Source: an uncultured Lachnospiraceae bacterium (GTDB taxonomy: Bacteria; Bacillota; Clostridia; Lachnospirales; Lachnospiraceae). Taken from it: a stretch of DNA of 64,000 nt. The stretch covers positions 1 to 64,000 of the forward strand of contig CAJTOV010000003.1 of the NCBI GenBank assembly GCA_910577765.1, given 5' to 3'. Of this stretch, positions 6,786 to 15,340 are shown in pieces (position 1 is the first letter of the stretch; each line of letters opens with the position of its first letter). Position numbers and translations under genes: made by a program. The notes under the pieces are model-generated. The model did no database searches. It was not told where the DNA came from and saw only the letters and a program-made list of their open reading frames with translations.

Positions 6786-9200
6786 ATGACCGACCGCGTA
6801 AAACGCATGAAAGAATCGCTCCGCATCAGCAAATATCCCCTCTGTGTAGAATTGTTCCGCCTTGCCAGCGAATCCCTGGAGCAGACCGGCGGCCAGCCAA
6901 TGCTGCTGCGCCGTTCCAGACTTCACGCCAACATCCTGGACAACATTACCATCTTCATCGAACCTGACGACCTTCTCTGCGGAAGCGGCGCCTCCAGGCC
7001 CTTTGGCCTGGAAATGCAGTATGAGTACGGAGTCTGGACCCGGGACGAGGTGGAAAGCTTAAAAAGCGAACTCTACACCATCACCCCGGAGGATGAAGAA
7101 GAGCTGTACCGCCTGAATGAACGCTTTGCTGGCAACACGGCCAACAGTAACCTGATTGAGACCATGGGCAAGTCCCTGGGCCAGAATGAACGTCTGTGGC
7201 CCTTTATGAAATCCGGCACAATCCTGCCTCCCTGGAAGGACCGGCAGGGCGGCTCCGGCGGCGGCTTTGCCATGTCCGGTTACGGTCTGGGCCCCGGATT
7301 CTCCCTGGTGGCGGTAGACTATGCCCGGATTCTTAAAGAAGGTGCCAGAGGCATTATTGAAGAAGCAAAGCAGTGTCTGACAGACCTGCGCTACGACAGC
7401 CCGGACGCCATTGAGAAACGGAACTTCTGGGAAGGGGTCATCCTTGTCTTCGAAGCCTGGGTCCGGTTTGCTGGCCGCTATGCCGTCCTGACCGAAGAAA
7501 TGGCAGCCCAGGAGACGGACCCGGTCCGTGCAGCGGAACTAAAGGAAATGGCCCGGATCTGCCGCAAGGTTCCCTATGAACCGGCAGACACCTTCCGGGA
7601 GGCCCTCCAGAGCTTCTGGTTCACCTTCCTGATGTGCTGCCCCAGCCCCACCACCAGTGCCGGACGCTTTGACCAGTATATGTACCCCTTCTATAAGAAG
7701 GACAAGGAGGCCGGGATTATTTCCGATGAAGAGGTCCTGGAACTGCTGGAAATCATGCGGTGCAAATGCATGAAAATCAACCGGGTCTCCGGCAAGGCCA
7801 ACCGGGCCAAGAATGCAGGCATGGCCAAGTGGTACAACTGGACCATCGGCGGGGTGAAGGCCGACGGAACCGACGCCACCAATGAGCTGAGCTATCTGCT
7901 GCTGGAGGCAGCCCGGGACACCCACCTGCCCCACCACACGGTCACGGTCCGGGTCCATGCCGGGACCCCTCTCAAACTGATGATCAAGGCCCTGGAATGT
8001 GTCCGCAGCGGCATCGGCATGCCTGCCTTTGTGGGGGATGAAAGCTACATCCGTTTCTTCACAAGCCAGAGCCTCCAGAACCGGCTTACGGTGGAAGAGG
8101 CCCGTGACTGGTGCTGTACCGGCTGTGTGGACGGCAATGTCCAGGCCCTGACCCGCACCCAGGTGGCCTGCTTCTTCATCATCCCCCAGGCCATGGACAT
8201 CGCCCTCCACAACGGCTACTGCCGCTACACCAGGGAGATGGTGGGAAAGCCTGTGGGGGATGTGCGGAAAATGGAGACCTTTGAGGCGGTCCGGGAAGCG
8301 GTCTTTGAAGAAATCCGGCATCTCATGGCCATGGCCAACGAGCGGATCAATGTGGAAATGATCGCGGAGAAGGACCTGTTCCCGGATGTGTTCCGGTCCA
8401 GCCTTATGAAGGATGGGGTAAAGGTGGGCAAAGATATGTTCAACCGGAGATTTGATTTTGAAAACGGCGCTGTCCTGGGGGCCGTAGGCGCGGTCAATGC
8501 GGGGAATGGCCTGTACGCCATGAAAAAACTGATTTTCGATGAAAAGAAATATACCATGGACCAGCTCATGGACGCCCTGGACGCAGACTGGGAAGGCTAT
8601 GAGACCATGCGTAAGGATTTCATGGACCAGCCCAAGTATGGCAACAATATCCCGGAGGTGGATGCATTGGTGGCAGACATGTACCGGCTCCATGCCGACA
8701 CCTGCCTGAGCCTGCCCTGCGTGTACGGAGATTCCCTAAAGCCCAATGCCATTTCCATTTCCGCCCACCAGCCTGGAGGCGCGGTCACCGGGGCCACCCC
8801 GGACGGGCGCAAAGGCGGGGAAATCCTGGCGGACGCTTCTCTCTCACCGGCCCATGGGACCGACACCCACGGACCTGTTTCCGTGTTCCAGAGTGCCATG
8901 AAGGTGAACCAGGACCCCTACCAGGGAACCCTGATGAATATGAAATTCCATCCCTCTGCCCTGAAAACAGAATCGGATCTGGCTAAGCTGGGCAGTATGA
9001 TCCAGACTTACTTAACCCATGGGGGAAAGCATGTCCAGTTTAATGTGGTCAATAAGGAGGAAATGGCAGATGCCAAAGAACGGCCGGAAGACCACCCGGA
9101 GCTGGTGGTGCGGGTGGCCGGGTACAGCGCCTACTTTACGCGGCTGACGCCTGGGATTCAGGATGAAGTGATTAACCGGATGGGGCATGCACTACCGTAA
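6786..9200 (+). CDS. Glycyl radical enzyme (pyruvate formate-lyase family)
   Basis: An 804-residue protein, the usual length for the family. The C-terminal glycyl radical motif is RVAGYSAYF, with Gly779 as the radical site. The active-site loop is WCCTGCVDGN, with Cys447 as the predicted thiyl residue. Choline lyase and glycerol/propanediol dehydratases have a GCVE(P) loop, with Glu acting as base; here Asp449 replaces that Glu and the following residues are Gly-Asn. The protein therefore probably belongs to another subgroup, such as a decarboxylase-like or uncharacterised clade. The AAAGGAGG site is clear. No radical-SAM activase gene lies beside it or anywhere in the window, so activation must come from elsewhere. 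An upstream PucR regulator suggests inducible catabolism. Confidence 0.9.
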   Translation: MTDRVKRMKESLRISKYPLCVELFRLASESLEQTGGQPMLLRRSRLHANILDNITIFIEPDDLLCGSGASRPFGLEMQYEYGVWTRDEVESLKSELYTITPEDEEELYRLNERFAGNTANSNLIETMGKSLGQNERLWPFMKSGTILPPWKDRQGGSGGGFAMSGYGLGPGFSLVAVDYARILKEGARGIIEEAKQCLTDLRYDSPDAIEKRNFWEGVILVFEAWVRFAGRYAVLTEEMAAQETDPVRAAELKEMARICRKVPYEPADTFREALQSFWFTFLMCCPSPTTSAGRFDQYMYPFYKKDKEAGIISDEEVLELLEIMRCKCMKINRVSGKANRAKNAGMAKWYNWTIGGVKADGTDATNELSYLLLEAARDTHLPHHTVTVRVHAGTPLKLMIKALECVRSGIGMPAFVGDESYIRFFTSQSLQNRLTVEEARDWCCTGCVDGNVQALTRTQVACFFIIPQAMDIALHNGYCRYTREMVGKPVGDVRKMETFEAVREAVFEEIRHLMAMANERINVEMIAEKDLFPDVFRSSLMKDGVKVGKDMFNRRFDFENGAVLGAVGAVNAGNGLYAMKKLIFDEKKYTMDQLMDALDADWEGYETMRKDFMDQPKYGNNIPEVDALVADMYRLHADTCLSLPCVYGDSLKPNAISISAHQPGGAVTGATPDGRKGGEILADASLSPAHGTDTHGPVSVFQSAMKVNQDPYQGTLMNMKFHPSALKTESDLAKLGSMIQTYLTHGGKHVQFNVVNKEEMADAKERPEDHPELVVRVAGYSAYFTRLTPGIQDEVINRMGHALP

Positions 9201-9228
9201 AAAGATTCCCGTTCCTTCTGCTTTTCTC

Positions 9229-9284
9229 CGGCAGACGCCAGGTTGCACCAAAACACGCAAACCTGGCGTCTGCCGACCTTTTTC
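9229..9284 (+). terminator. Rho-independent terminator of glycyl radical enzyme
   Basis: A perfect 16-bp stem (9229-9244 with 9260-9275; arm CGGCAGACGCCAGGTT) is followed by ACCTTTTTC on the plus strand. It begins 28 bases after the stop codon and separates the gene from the convergent AT-rich island. Confidence 0.85.
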
Positions 9285-9945
9285 AGATGCGTTCCAGTAA
9301 CTGGTCTATCTTTTTCTCCAACAGGTCCACTTTCTGAAAAATCGTATTAAGCCTGATTGTCTGATAACTTTCATTGATCAATATTGCATAATGTTCACAC
9401 AAAACCGGTGACAAACCTGTCTCATCACCAAAATCTTCCCTAATGGTCTGCCCTGAAAAAGATTTGCTAACATAATAACCGGATAGAACATCCAAAGATT
9501 CCAGGGCGTTTTGCATTTCTTCATAATTTTGAAATTTGTAATCTTCAAACCGGTCCAGACATTTCATATCCAGCCTATTCACATAATTCTCCATAGCATA
9601 AGTAAAGAAATCCTGACACAAGTGTAAATCATCCTTCTCCAGAATACGCAAAGGAGCCATGGCTCTATAATGAACCAGCAGTCTCCGGGCCTGATCCATA
9701 AGATGGTCCGCAAGAAGGCTGTCATGTATGAAATCCTGAATGCTTATCTTTTCCTGCGAATCCGCAGACTTTATATATTCTTTTATCTCAAACAATAAAT
9801 CTGCAATATATTCCCGGAATCTTTCCAAATCGTTAATACAGCTTTCATCATTTTCCTTTATGCACCGGCGCCAGCCCGATTCTTCCTGGTCCAGTATACC
9901 AATGATCTGTCCGATCCTGTCCGCCTGATATGGGTTATTTTGCAT
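9283..9945 (-). CDS. Unrecognised protein of nitrilase-like locus
   Basis: A 220-residue protein that I do not recognise. It is acidic and mostly helical, with no signal peptide or membrane segment, and ends in a leucine-zipper-like heptad stretch (VDLLEKKIDQLLERI). The start chosen is the ATG at 9945, preceded by AGAGGAAG; this overlaps the 3' end of the winged-helix gene by 11 bp and implies translational coupling. A longer frame reaching 10083 would run deep into that gene and lacks a ribosome site. It is the last gene of the three-gene AT-rich island, convergent with the glycyl radical enzyme gene. A partner or effector of the upstream regulator is inferred only from position. Confidence 0.7.
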   Translation of the reverse strand: MQNNPYQADRIGQIIGILDQEESGWRRCIKENDESCINDLERFREYIADLLFEIKEYIKSADSQEKISIQDFIHDSLLADHLMDQARRLLVHYRAMAPLRILEKDDLHLCQDFFTYAMENYVNRLDMKCLDRFEDYKFQNYEEMQNALESLDVLSGYYVSKSFSGQTIREDFGDETGLSPVLCEHYAILINESYQTIRLNTIFQKVDLLEKKIDQLLERI

Positions 9946-10672
9946 GTGTGGCTTCCTCTTTCCTTTTTCCTGAAAATGTGGCTTTCCCACAAACATATGG
10001 AGTCTTTGCCTCCCCTGCCAGCAGCGTCTTTTGCTTTCCTGGAGTGCCTCCGAAATCCACCTCCCCACAGATACATTTTTCATCCAGACCTATTTGTTTC
10101 ACAAGATCATATGTAAATAACGGATGTTCTTTTCTGCCTTTGTTTTTTTCAATAAAAGCCTGTCCGTCCAATGTTAATTCGTAAAAGCTTCTCCGGTCCA
10201 CACCATACCGCACTACGCCCCCGGCCTCTTCCAGTTCCCGCATTTGCTGACTCAGATAATTAGGGCGTATGCCAAGGGCCTCTGCGATTACTTTGTGCTG
10301 ACTGCCTGGATGATCATATAAATATAAAAGAATCTTTTTGTTTGTTTCTTTTGAAAATAATGCTGATATTTTAATATTCACTTCATTTTGTACAGTTTCT
10401 CTATGTACCAGCGATTCCATTGTCTCAAGAATGCCCATAATGATTCCAATGCGGTAAGAAATATTATTATCAACAAATCCTGATAACATTTTTTTCATTC
10501 TTTTTGAGGAATGGAGCTGCTTGTCCAACTCTTCCTTTTTGCGGTCAATAAATAACTCTGTTAACTCGTATACCAGTTCTTCCCGAAAAGAATCCAGAAA
10601 ATCCTGCGTTGCTGCTTCATCATGTTCCTTAAGTTTTGTTTGGATAAGTATGAAATTATCTTTGTTCATCAT
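9935..10672 (-). CDS. Winged-helix regulator with Cys-rich tail
   Basis: A 245-residue protein starting at the ATG preceded by GGAGGAAAATATA. Residues 1-105 are helical and acidic/basic. Residues about 108-176 form a winged helix-turn-helix (KKILLYLYDHPGSQHKVIAEALG, then PNYLSQQMRELEEAGGVVRYG and a beta wing) of ArsR/MarR type. The last 50 residues contain Cys200, Cys202 and Cys228 in CxCG and CG contexts, compatible with a metal knuckle. It lies between the nitrilase-like gene and the 220-residue gene on the same strand. It has its own predicted promoter surrounded by TGCAAAA half-sites, so autoregulation is likely. The open frame extends 105 residues further upstream, but without a ribosome site. 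Confidence 0.75.
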   Translation of the reverse strand: MMNKDNFILIQTKLKEHDEAATQDFLDSFREELVYELTELFIDRKKEELDKQLHSSKRMKKMLSGFVDNNISYRIGIIMGILETMESLVHRETVQNEVNIKISALFSKETNKKILLYLYDHPGSQHKVIAEALGIRPNYLSQQMRELEEAGGVVRYGVDRRSFYELTLDGQAFIEKNKGRKEHPLFTYDLVKQIGLDEKCICGEVDFGGTPGKQKTLLAGEAKTPYVCGKATFSGKRKEEATHAK

Positions 10673-10840
10673 TATATTTTCCTCCGGTACTGTTTGTATC
10701 CTGCTTACCCTCCAAATATTTACTAAGGGATACGCCGCCAGAAAACAAATGTCTATCAAGTGTATTGCGTCCACATTCTCTTTCATTCGCTGCCATCTGT
10801 GACTATGGAACACATCCGGCAGCGATGACCTGGAACGGAC

Positions 10841-10891
10841 TGCAAAATAGAGTTTTGCAATAGTATAAGTATATTTAGGTGCCCTGCAAAA
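10841..10891 (-). promoter_or_regulatory. Promoter of winged-helix gene with TGCAAAA sites
   Basis: On the minus strand TTGCAG (10889-10884) and TATACT (10867-10862) are 16 bases apart, about 190 bases upstream of the winged-helix start. The heptamer TGCAAAA occurs at 10841-10847 and 10885-10891, and inverted at 10853-10859. The third copy overlaps the -35 box and the other two form a palindrome just downstream of the -10 box, as expected for an autoregulatory operator. Confidence 0.5.
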
Positions 10892-10901
10892 TATGATTAA
10901 T

Positions 10902-12284
10902 TTATCCGAAGGGCAGCTTACACAGAAACACACAGTGTCCGCAATCCTGCATTCCCTTCCCATTGCAGTTTCTGGTCTTCCGCTCACAAGGAATTAGTCC
11001 GTTTTCAAAACCAGATTTCCTGCCGCATCTCAGAAAAGCTCCTATATTCTCCAGCTTTTCCGGATCTGCCCCTTCCAGATTCGCTACGGAGCAGGTATTG
11101 ATCCAGCACACACAGCAGTCTGCCACTCTACAGCTCTGAATCACCTCCTGAAAATCATAATTTCCAGTAGAAAAAGACGGAATAATCAGCAATGTGACTT
11201 TCAAAACATTCAGAACCATCTGCAAATATTCTGTAACCAGAGCATCCTTACAAACCAGAATCGCAATCCGCCCGACTCCCTCGCAATGAAGCAGCGTAAT
11301 CTTCCGGTCCGGCGATAAATCCTCCAGATACCCTTCGCGTTTACTCTTTGGATACAAAAATCCATGCTGTTTCTCCTGCTGAATCACAATATCCCCCATC
11401 TCATCAAAAACAGGCACTGTATTGTGCTGCGCCTCCCATATAGACGGGAATACAATTAAGGATGGGAATTCCGTTCCATCCTCTGGATATTGAACAAGCT
11501 GCTCTGCAAACCGGTCCTGCATCTGACGGTTTCCAAGCATCTCCGGCAGAATGCCAATATCCACTTCCTGACGTACAAATTCCTTCATCACTTCCCTGAA
11601 TGTCTGTTCAAGTACAGCACTGTTTTTTACTTCTGATACCGAAAAATAACCGGTATCCTCCCGGATCTCAGTGTCTATAACCAGCACACCCTGGTTGGAT
11701 AAGGGACTCATGCCGATTCTCAGAACCTTTCTCTTTCTGGCCTTTTCAAAAGTCCCATGGGGTAAAAAAAGGTGTCTGATCTCATAAGGCACTGTCTTGT
11801 CCATATCGATATAATAAAAATAATGTAAATAATTCATCAGCCCATTGTAGTGGCTGGCCCCCCGGCTGCTATGCTCCCAGAAACAGTTCACTCTGGGCAG
11901 AAACTCAATGCGTGTCTGGTCTATATTGGTGTTGATTCCCCGGATCTCCTTATCTGAGGAATAATACTCCGCATACTTTGACATGCTGATGTCCAGTTTA
12001 CTTAATAATGTAACCCATACCTGCATATTCTGCTCATTCGGCTGGCCTTGTGTAATCGAGTTAAGCCGTGAAAAAAAATCTTCACTGCATAATGAAACAG
12101 ATATTTTGGCAGAATGTCCATTGGTGATTAATTCCGGAAGTATGTTTTCCAACTGGCCTATGATCTCGTTCCTTCGATATAGACTTAAGGCGCTGTAATG
12201 TTCATAGAATTTCTCGTCTGCATGATTTAAAATATTTCTAATCAGCAGTGCCATAAAATCTGAAAGCCTACGAAATACATTCAT
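10902..12284 (-). CDS. Nitrilase-fold protein with Cys-rich C-terminus
   Basis: A 460-residue protein. Residues 1-180 are a helical N-terminal region with no recognised domain. Residues about 185-400 resemble the carbon-nitrogen hydrolase fold, with a complete candidate triad: Glu248 (ILPEML), a Lys in FLYPKSK (313 or 315) and Cys345 (ILVCKDA), followed by the typical LLIIPS strand. The C-terminal region holds about ten cysteines (390-455), including a CxC pair and a C-x7-C-x7-C-x2-C-x3-C run that could bind metal. Nitrilases cleave nitriles or amides, or act as amidase subunits. Nitrilase domains also occur in some reverse-transcriptase defence proteins, but no reverse transcriptase is present here. 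AGAGGAGG precedes the ATG. The gene leads the AT-rich island upstream of a winged-helix regulator. Confidence 0.65.
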   Translation of the reverse strand: MNVFRRLSDFMALLIRNILNHADEKFYEHYSALSLYRRNEIIGQLENILPELITNGHSAKISVSLCSEDFFSRLNSITQGQPNEQNMQVWVTLLSKLDISMSKYAEYYSSDKEIRGINTNIDQTRIEFLPRVNCFWEHSSRGASHYNGLMNYLHYFYYIDMDKTVPYEIRHLFLPHGTFEKARKRKVLRIGMSPLSNQGVLVIDTEIREDTGYFSVSEVKNSAVLEQTFREVMKEFVRQEVDIGILPEMLGNRQMQDRFAEQLVQYPEDGTEFPSLIVFPSIWEAQHNTVPVFDEMGDIVIQQEKQHGFLYPKSKREGYLEDLSPDRKITLLHCEGVGRIAILVCKDALVTEYLQMVLNVLKVTLLIIPSFSTGNYDFQEVIQSCRVADCCVCWINTCSVANLEGADPEKLENIGAFLRCGRKSGFENGLIPCERKTRNCNGKGMQDCGHCVFLCKLPFG

Positions 12285-12310
12285 CGCAGATATTCCTCCT
12301 CTTTAAAACT

Positions 12311-12381
12311 GCTATACTTTATAGCGGGAAGCAGTCGTAACTTCCTATAATCCATTATACCATTCTTCCAAAAATTAGCAA
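12311..12381 (-). promoter_or_regulatory. Promoter and palindrome of nitrilase-like gene
   Basis: On the minus strand TTGCTA (12381-12376) and TATAAT (12359-12354) are 16 bases apart. A perfect palindrome GCTATA-CTT-TATAGC (12311-12325) lies in the leader between the -10 box and the ribosome site and may be an operator. Confidence 0.5.
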
Positions 12382-12443
12382 TAGATTAATCATGAATTAT
12401 TCATAAATTATTCAGTCCCTGTTTTCTTCGCCCCATGAACCCC

Positions 12444-12475
12444 AAAAAAGGCGTGTCTCAAATCGAGACACGCCT
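12444..12475 (-). terminator. Rho-independent terminator of M20 peptidase gene
   Basis: A perfect 11-bp stem (AGGCGTGTCTC, 12449-12459, with 12465-12475) with a five-base loop is followed on the minus strand by six T residues. It lies 46 bases beyond the peptidase stop codon and insulates it from the nitrilase-like operon. Confidence 0.9.
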
Positions 12476-12521
12476 AAACTATCTGTTCTTCCTGTTTCTT
12501 CCGGTTCCCCACCGGCTCCTG

Positions 12522-13649
12522 TTAAATCTTCAAAATCAGTCCTGCCAGCATGGCAATCCTGGGCAGGTACTGGTCAATAAGGATATGCTCGTTGACTGCG
12601 TGGGCTCCGTCGCCTTTGGCGCCCAGGCCGTCCAGGGTGGGAACGCCCATGGCGGATACCTTATTGCCGTCGCTGCCGCCGCCTACAAACTGGTGGGAGA
12701 AGGTCAGGCCCAGGGCCTTTCCTGCTTCTGCCGCCAGATTGTAAAGGGCAATATTGCCGTCCTTCTGCTCCATGGCCGGAAGCTCCGGCAGGTCCTCCAC
12801 CTCCCGGGTAGTGCCGGGGACCGTCACCTGGATATTATGGATGGCTTCCCGGACCCGCACAATCTCGGTGGCTTTGGTGAACCGGCAGTCCATCTCAAAG
12901 CAGGCCGTATCCGGGATCACGTTGGACTTGGTTCCGCCGCTGCACACACCCACATTGGTGGTGGTGCCCATGTCATAGTCGGTCAGTCCCTGGAGATACA
13001 GCACCTCGTGGGCCATTTCCTCAATGGCATTGATGCCGCCTTTGTGGTCATTGCCGGAATGGGAGGCCTTGCCGTGAATGGTCACGATGAAGCACTGGCG
13101 TCCTTTTCTTCCGGTCTTCAGATCACCGCTGCCTGCACAGCAGGGCTCAATAACCAGACCTGCCTTGGCGCCTTTTGCATGGTCCAGAATAATGTCTATG
13201 GAGTCCGGGCTGGTGATCTCCTCGTCCCCGTTGCACACCATCACCAGCTTCTTACCTGGGTCAATACCCAGATCCCTGTAGGCCTTCATGACCCAGATGG
13301 CGGAAATCAGTCCGCTCTTCATATCCAGGACCCCGGGGCCGTGAAGCTCATTGCCTTCCACCCGGTATTCCATGGAACCGATGGGACACACCGTGTCATA
13401 GTGACCGATCAGGCATACCTTCTCATCCCCGCTTCCAAAGGAAAAGGTAATGGGATCATGGCCGCCTTTGGTCTTGTGCACCGTAGGCTCTACGCCGACC
13501 CGCCTGGTGATGATTCCTTCCAGCACCTTCCGGGTCTCGGCCAGCTCCTTGATATCCGAGGTGGACGCCTCCGCCAGAACCAGCTCCTTTAAATCGTCAA
13601 ATATCTCCGTCTCATGCTCTTTCAGATAAGCAAGAATCTTCTGTTCCAT
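12522..13649 (-). CDS. M20-family metallopeptidase (CPG2/ArgE-like)
   Basis: A 375-residue cytoplasmic zinc hydrolase of the M20/M25/M40 family, of usual length. Metal and catalytic motifs are in order: GHYDTV (about 82), HGPGVLDMKSG with bridging Asp (about 113), NGDEEI with catalytic Glu (about 145), VIEP (about 172) and GAHAVNEH near the C-terminus. The dimerisation domain (about 185-295) contains GKASHSGN. Such enzymes cleave the C-terminal residue of short peptides, folyl-glutamate or N-acyl amino acids. A YfcC-type transporter lies 13 bp upstream in the same operon, so uptake followed by hydrolysis of a peptide-like or N-acylated substrate is inferred. The divergent PucR regulator probably controls both. 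Confidence 0.92.
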   Translation of the reverse strand: MEQKILAYLKEHETEIFDDLKELVLAEASTSDIKELAETRKVLEGIITRRVGVEPTVHKTKGGHDPITFSFGSGDEKVCLIGHYDTVCPIGSMEYRVEGNELHGPGVLDMKSGLISAIWVMKAYRDLGIDPGKKLVMVCNGDEEITSPDSIDIILDHAKGAKAGLVIEPCCAGSGDLKTGRKGRQCFIVTIHGKASHSGNDHKGGINAIEEMAHEVLYLQGLTDYDMGTTTNVGVCSGGTKSNVIPDTACFEMDCRFTKATEIVRVREAIHNIQVTVPGTTREVEDLPELPAMEQKDGNIALYNLAAEAGKALGLTFSHQFVGGGSDGNKVSAMGVPTLDGLGAKGDGAHAVNEHILIDQYLPRIAMLAGLILKI

Positions 13650-13662
13650 GTGTCATCCTCCT

Positions 13663-15078
13663 TTAATGATATCCGATCATAACCGCTACGATCATGACCA
13701 CCGTACACACCGCCGTCCACATAAGGAACAGCGGCACCTGGAATTTCAGCCACTTGGAGAAGGGCACGCCTGCCACACCCAGGGCTGCCATCAGCACACC
13801 AGAGGTGGGAATGATGGTATTGGAAAGGCCGTCACCGTACTGGTAAGCCAGCACCGCCACCTGCCTGGTCAGTCCCACCACATCCGCCAGGGGAGTCATA
13901 ATGGGCATAACAATCGCAGCCTGGCCGGAAGCCGAGGATACGAAGAAGTTGAACACCAGGTTGATATAGAACATAAATACCGCGGCAATGGTCTTGGGCA
14001 TGGCCTTCAGCGGAAGGGATGCCGCATAGATAATGGTGTGGATGATATTGCCGTCGGTCAGCAGTACTGCAATGGCACTGGCAAATCCGATCAAAATTGC
14101 GCCATAAGCCATCTCCCGGCAGCCCTTCATAAAGGAACGGGAAATGTCATCGGCAGACATACCTGCGATAAAACCGGAAGCGATGGCAGAAGCCATAAGG
14201 AATGCTACCATGTATTCCTGGCCCCAGCCCTTGACCACGGCGCCCCACACATACAGAACCAGGCTTCCGAATACCAGCACCAGAATCAGGATATCCTTAC
14301 CGCCGAAGGTGTGGTTGAATTCCACCTGGTCCAGCTCCCCGAATCCTTCGTCAGCAGTTCCGTACAGAATGCTTTTGGTGCGGTCTGTCTGAATCTTCTT
14401 GCAGTAGCGCATTACATAGACTATGGTAATGGCTACAATAATGCTGGTAACGATAAACCGCAGGCCTACACCGGACATAACCGGAATCTCAGCGATCTGC
14501 TGGGCAAGCTGCACGGAGCTTGCCGCCATAAAAGAGGTACACCATCCGGAAAAACAGCCCAGGTAGACAATACCCATGGCCGCGATCCGGTCCATCTTCA
14601 TCTGCTGGGCAACCACCAGACCAATGGGGATAAATGCCACCACCGGGTTGATCAGAACACCGGTAGCCCCCAGGAACGCGAAGCTTACCATAACTAACGG
14701 AATGGCAAACAGGGCCTTATCCTTCATCTTGCCGATAGCCAGGGACAGTCCGTTGGTAATGGCACCGGTCTCATTGACGATCTTAAAGTAACCGCCCACC
14801 AGCATAACAAAGAAAATGGTGGAATAGTTCTTGTTAAGACCTGTGTAGAAAGCCATCAGAAGCTGCAGCGGCGTCACCGGAGACCGGTCGATGAAATGGA
14901 AGGAAGTGGCATCCACAAGCTGTCTGCCTGTTGCCTCATCCTTGTACATGTCGTAGGTGCCTGCCGGGATAATGTAGGTCAGAATTGCCATGACAATCAG
15001 CATCATGGCGATCAGGACATAGGTTTCCGGCAGCTTAAATTCTTTTTTTGCTGGTTTTGCTGAATCTTTTCCTTTCAT
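13663..15078 (-). CDS. YfcC/DcuC-family transporter
   Basis: A 471-residue integral membrane protein with roughly twelve hydrophobic segments, a short polar basic N-terminus, and the family start PETYVLIAMMLIVMAILTYI. It belongs to the C4-dicarboxylate anaerobic carrier-like group (YfcC, related to the p-aminobenzoyl-glutamate importer AbgT). The M20 peptidase 13 bp downstream recalls the abgABT arrangement, in which a peptidase processes what the carrier imports; amino-acid, peptide or N-acyl conjugate uptake is therefore inferred. AAGGAGG precedes the ATG, and a strong promoter lies 110 bp upstream. Confidence 0.85.
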   Translation of the reverse strand: MKGKDSAKPAKKEFKLPETYVLIAMMLIVMAILTYIIPAGTYDMYKDEATGRQLVDATSFHFIDRSPVTPLQLLMAFYTGLNKNYSTIFFVMLVGGYFKIVNETGAITNGLSLAIGKMKDKALFAIPLVMVSFAFLGATGVLINPVVAFIPIGLVVAQQMKMDRIAAMGIVYLGCFSGWCTSFMAASSVQLAQQIAEIPVMSGVGLRFIVTSIIVAITIVYVMRYCKKIQTDRTKSILYGTADEGFGELDQVEFNHTFGGKDILILVLVFGSLVLYVWGAVVKGWGQEYMVAFLMASAIASGFIAGMSADDISRSFMKGCREMAYGAILIGFASAIAVLLTDGNIIHTIIYAASLPLKAMPKTIAAVFMFYINLVFNFFVSSASGQAAIVMPIMTPLADVVGLTRQVAVLAYQYGDGLSNTIIPTSGVLMAALGVAGVPFSKWLKFQVPLFLMWTAVCTVVMIVAVMIGYH

Positions 15079-15162
15079 GTTACCTCCTTAAATGATTTTA
15101 CTTTTGTACACTTTATCCGGACCGGAAAGTTCTGCCAAAGGATTGGTATGATGCCTCCTGCT

Positions 15163-15219
15163 GTATAAGTATACATTTTTCATACTTTTTATTATATTTT
15201 AATATTTTAAATTTGTAAA
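15163..15219 (-). promoter_or_regulatory. Promoter of YfcC-peptidase operon with palindrome
   Basis: On the minus strand TTTACA (15219-15214) and TATAAT (15196-15191) are exactly 17 bases apart. The inverted repeat GTATA-AG-TATAC at 15163-15174 falls about 17-28 bases past the -10 box, a sensible operator position for the divergently encoded PucR protein. Confidence 0.65.
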
Positions 15220-15340
15220 GCGGTTTATACATTAATCTATTAAACTGTTACAGTTCACGGGGCGGGGAAACCCGGACCGGAAAATGCCTCCGCAAACGGA
15301 AACATATCCCTTGCCACACCTTTGTTTTTTTGGTAAACTA

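Noticed and set aside
7539..8693. 384-codon antisense frame inside the glycyl radical enzyme gene
   Set aside because: It is a codon-bias shadow of a clear 804-residue enzyme with no domain of its own.
9283..10083. Longer start for the 220-residue protein at 10083
   Set aside because: It would overlap the winged-helix gene by about 150 bp and lacks a ribosome site; ATG 9945 has AGAGGAAG.
10902..12284. Reverse-transcriptase/nitrilase defence protein
   Set aside because: No reverse transcriptase motif is present in the N-terminal region, so only the nitrilase part is comparable.
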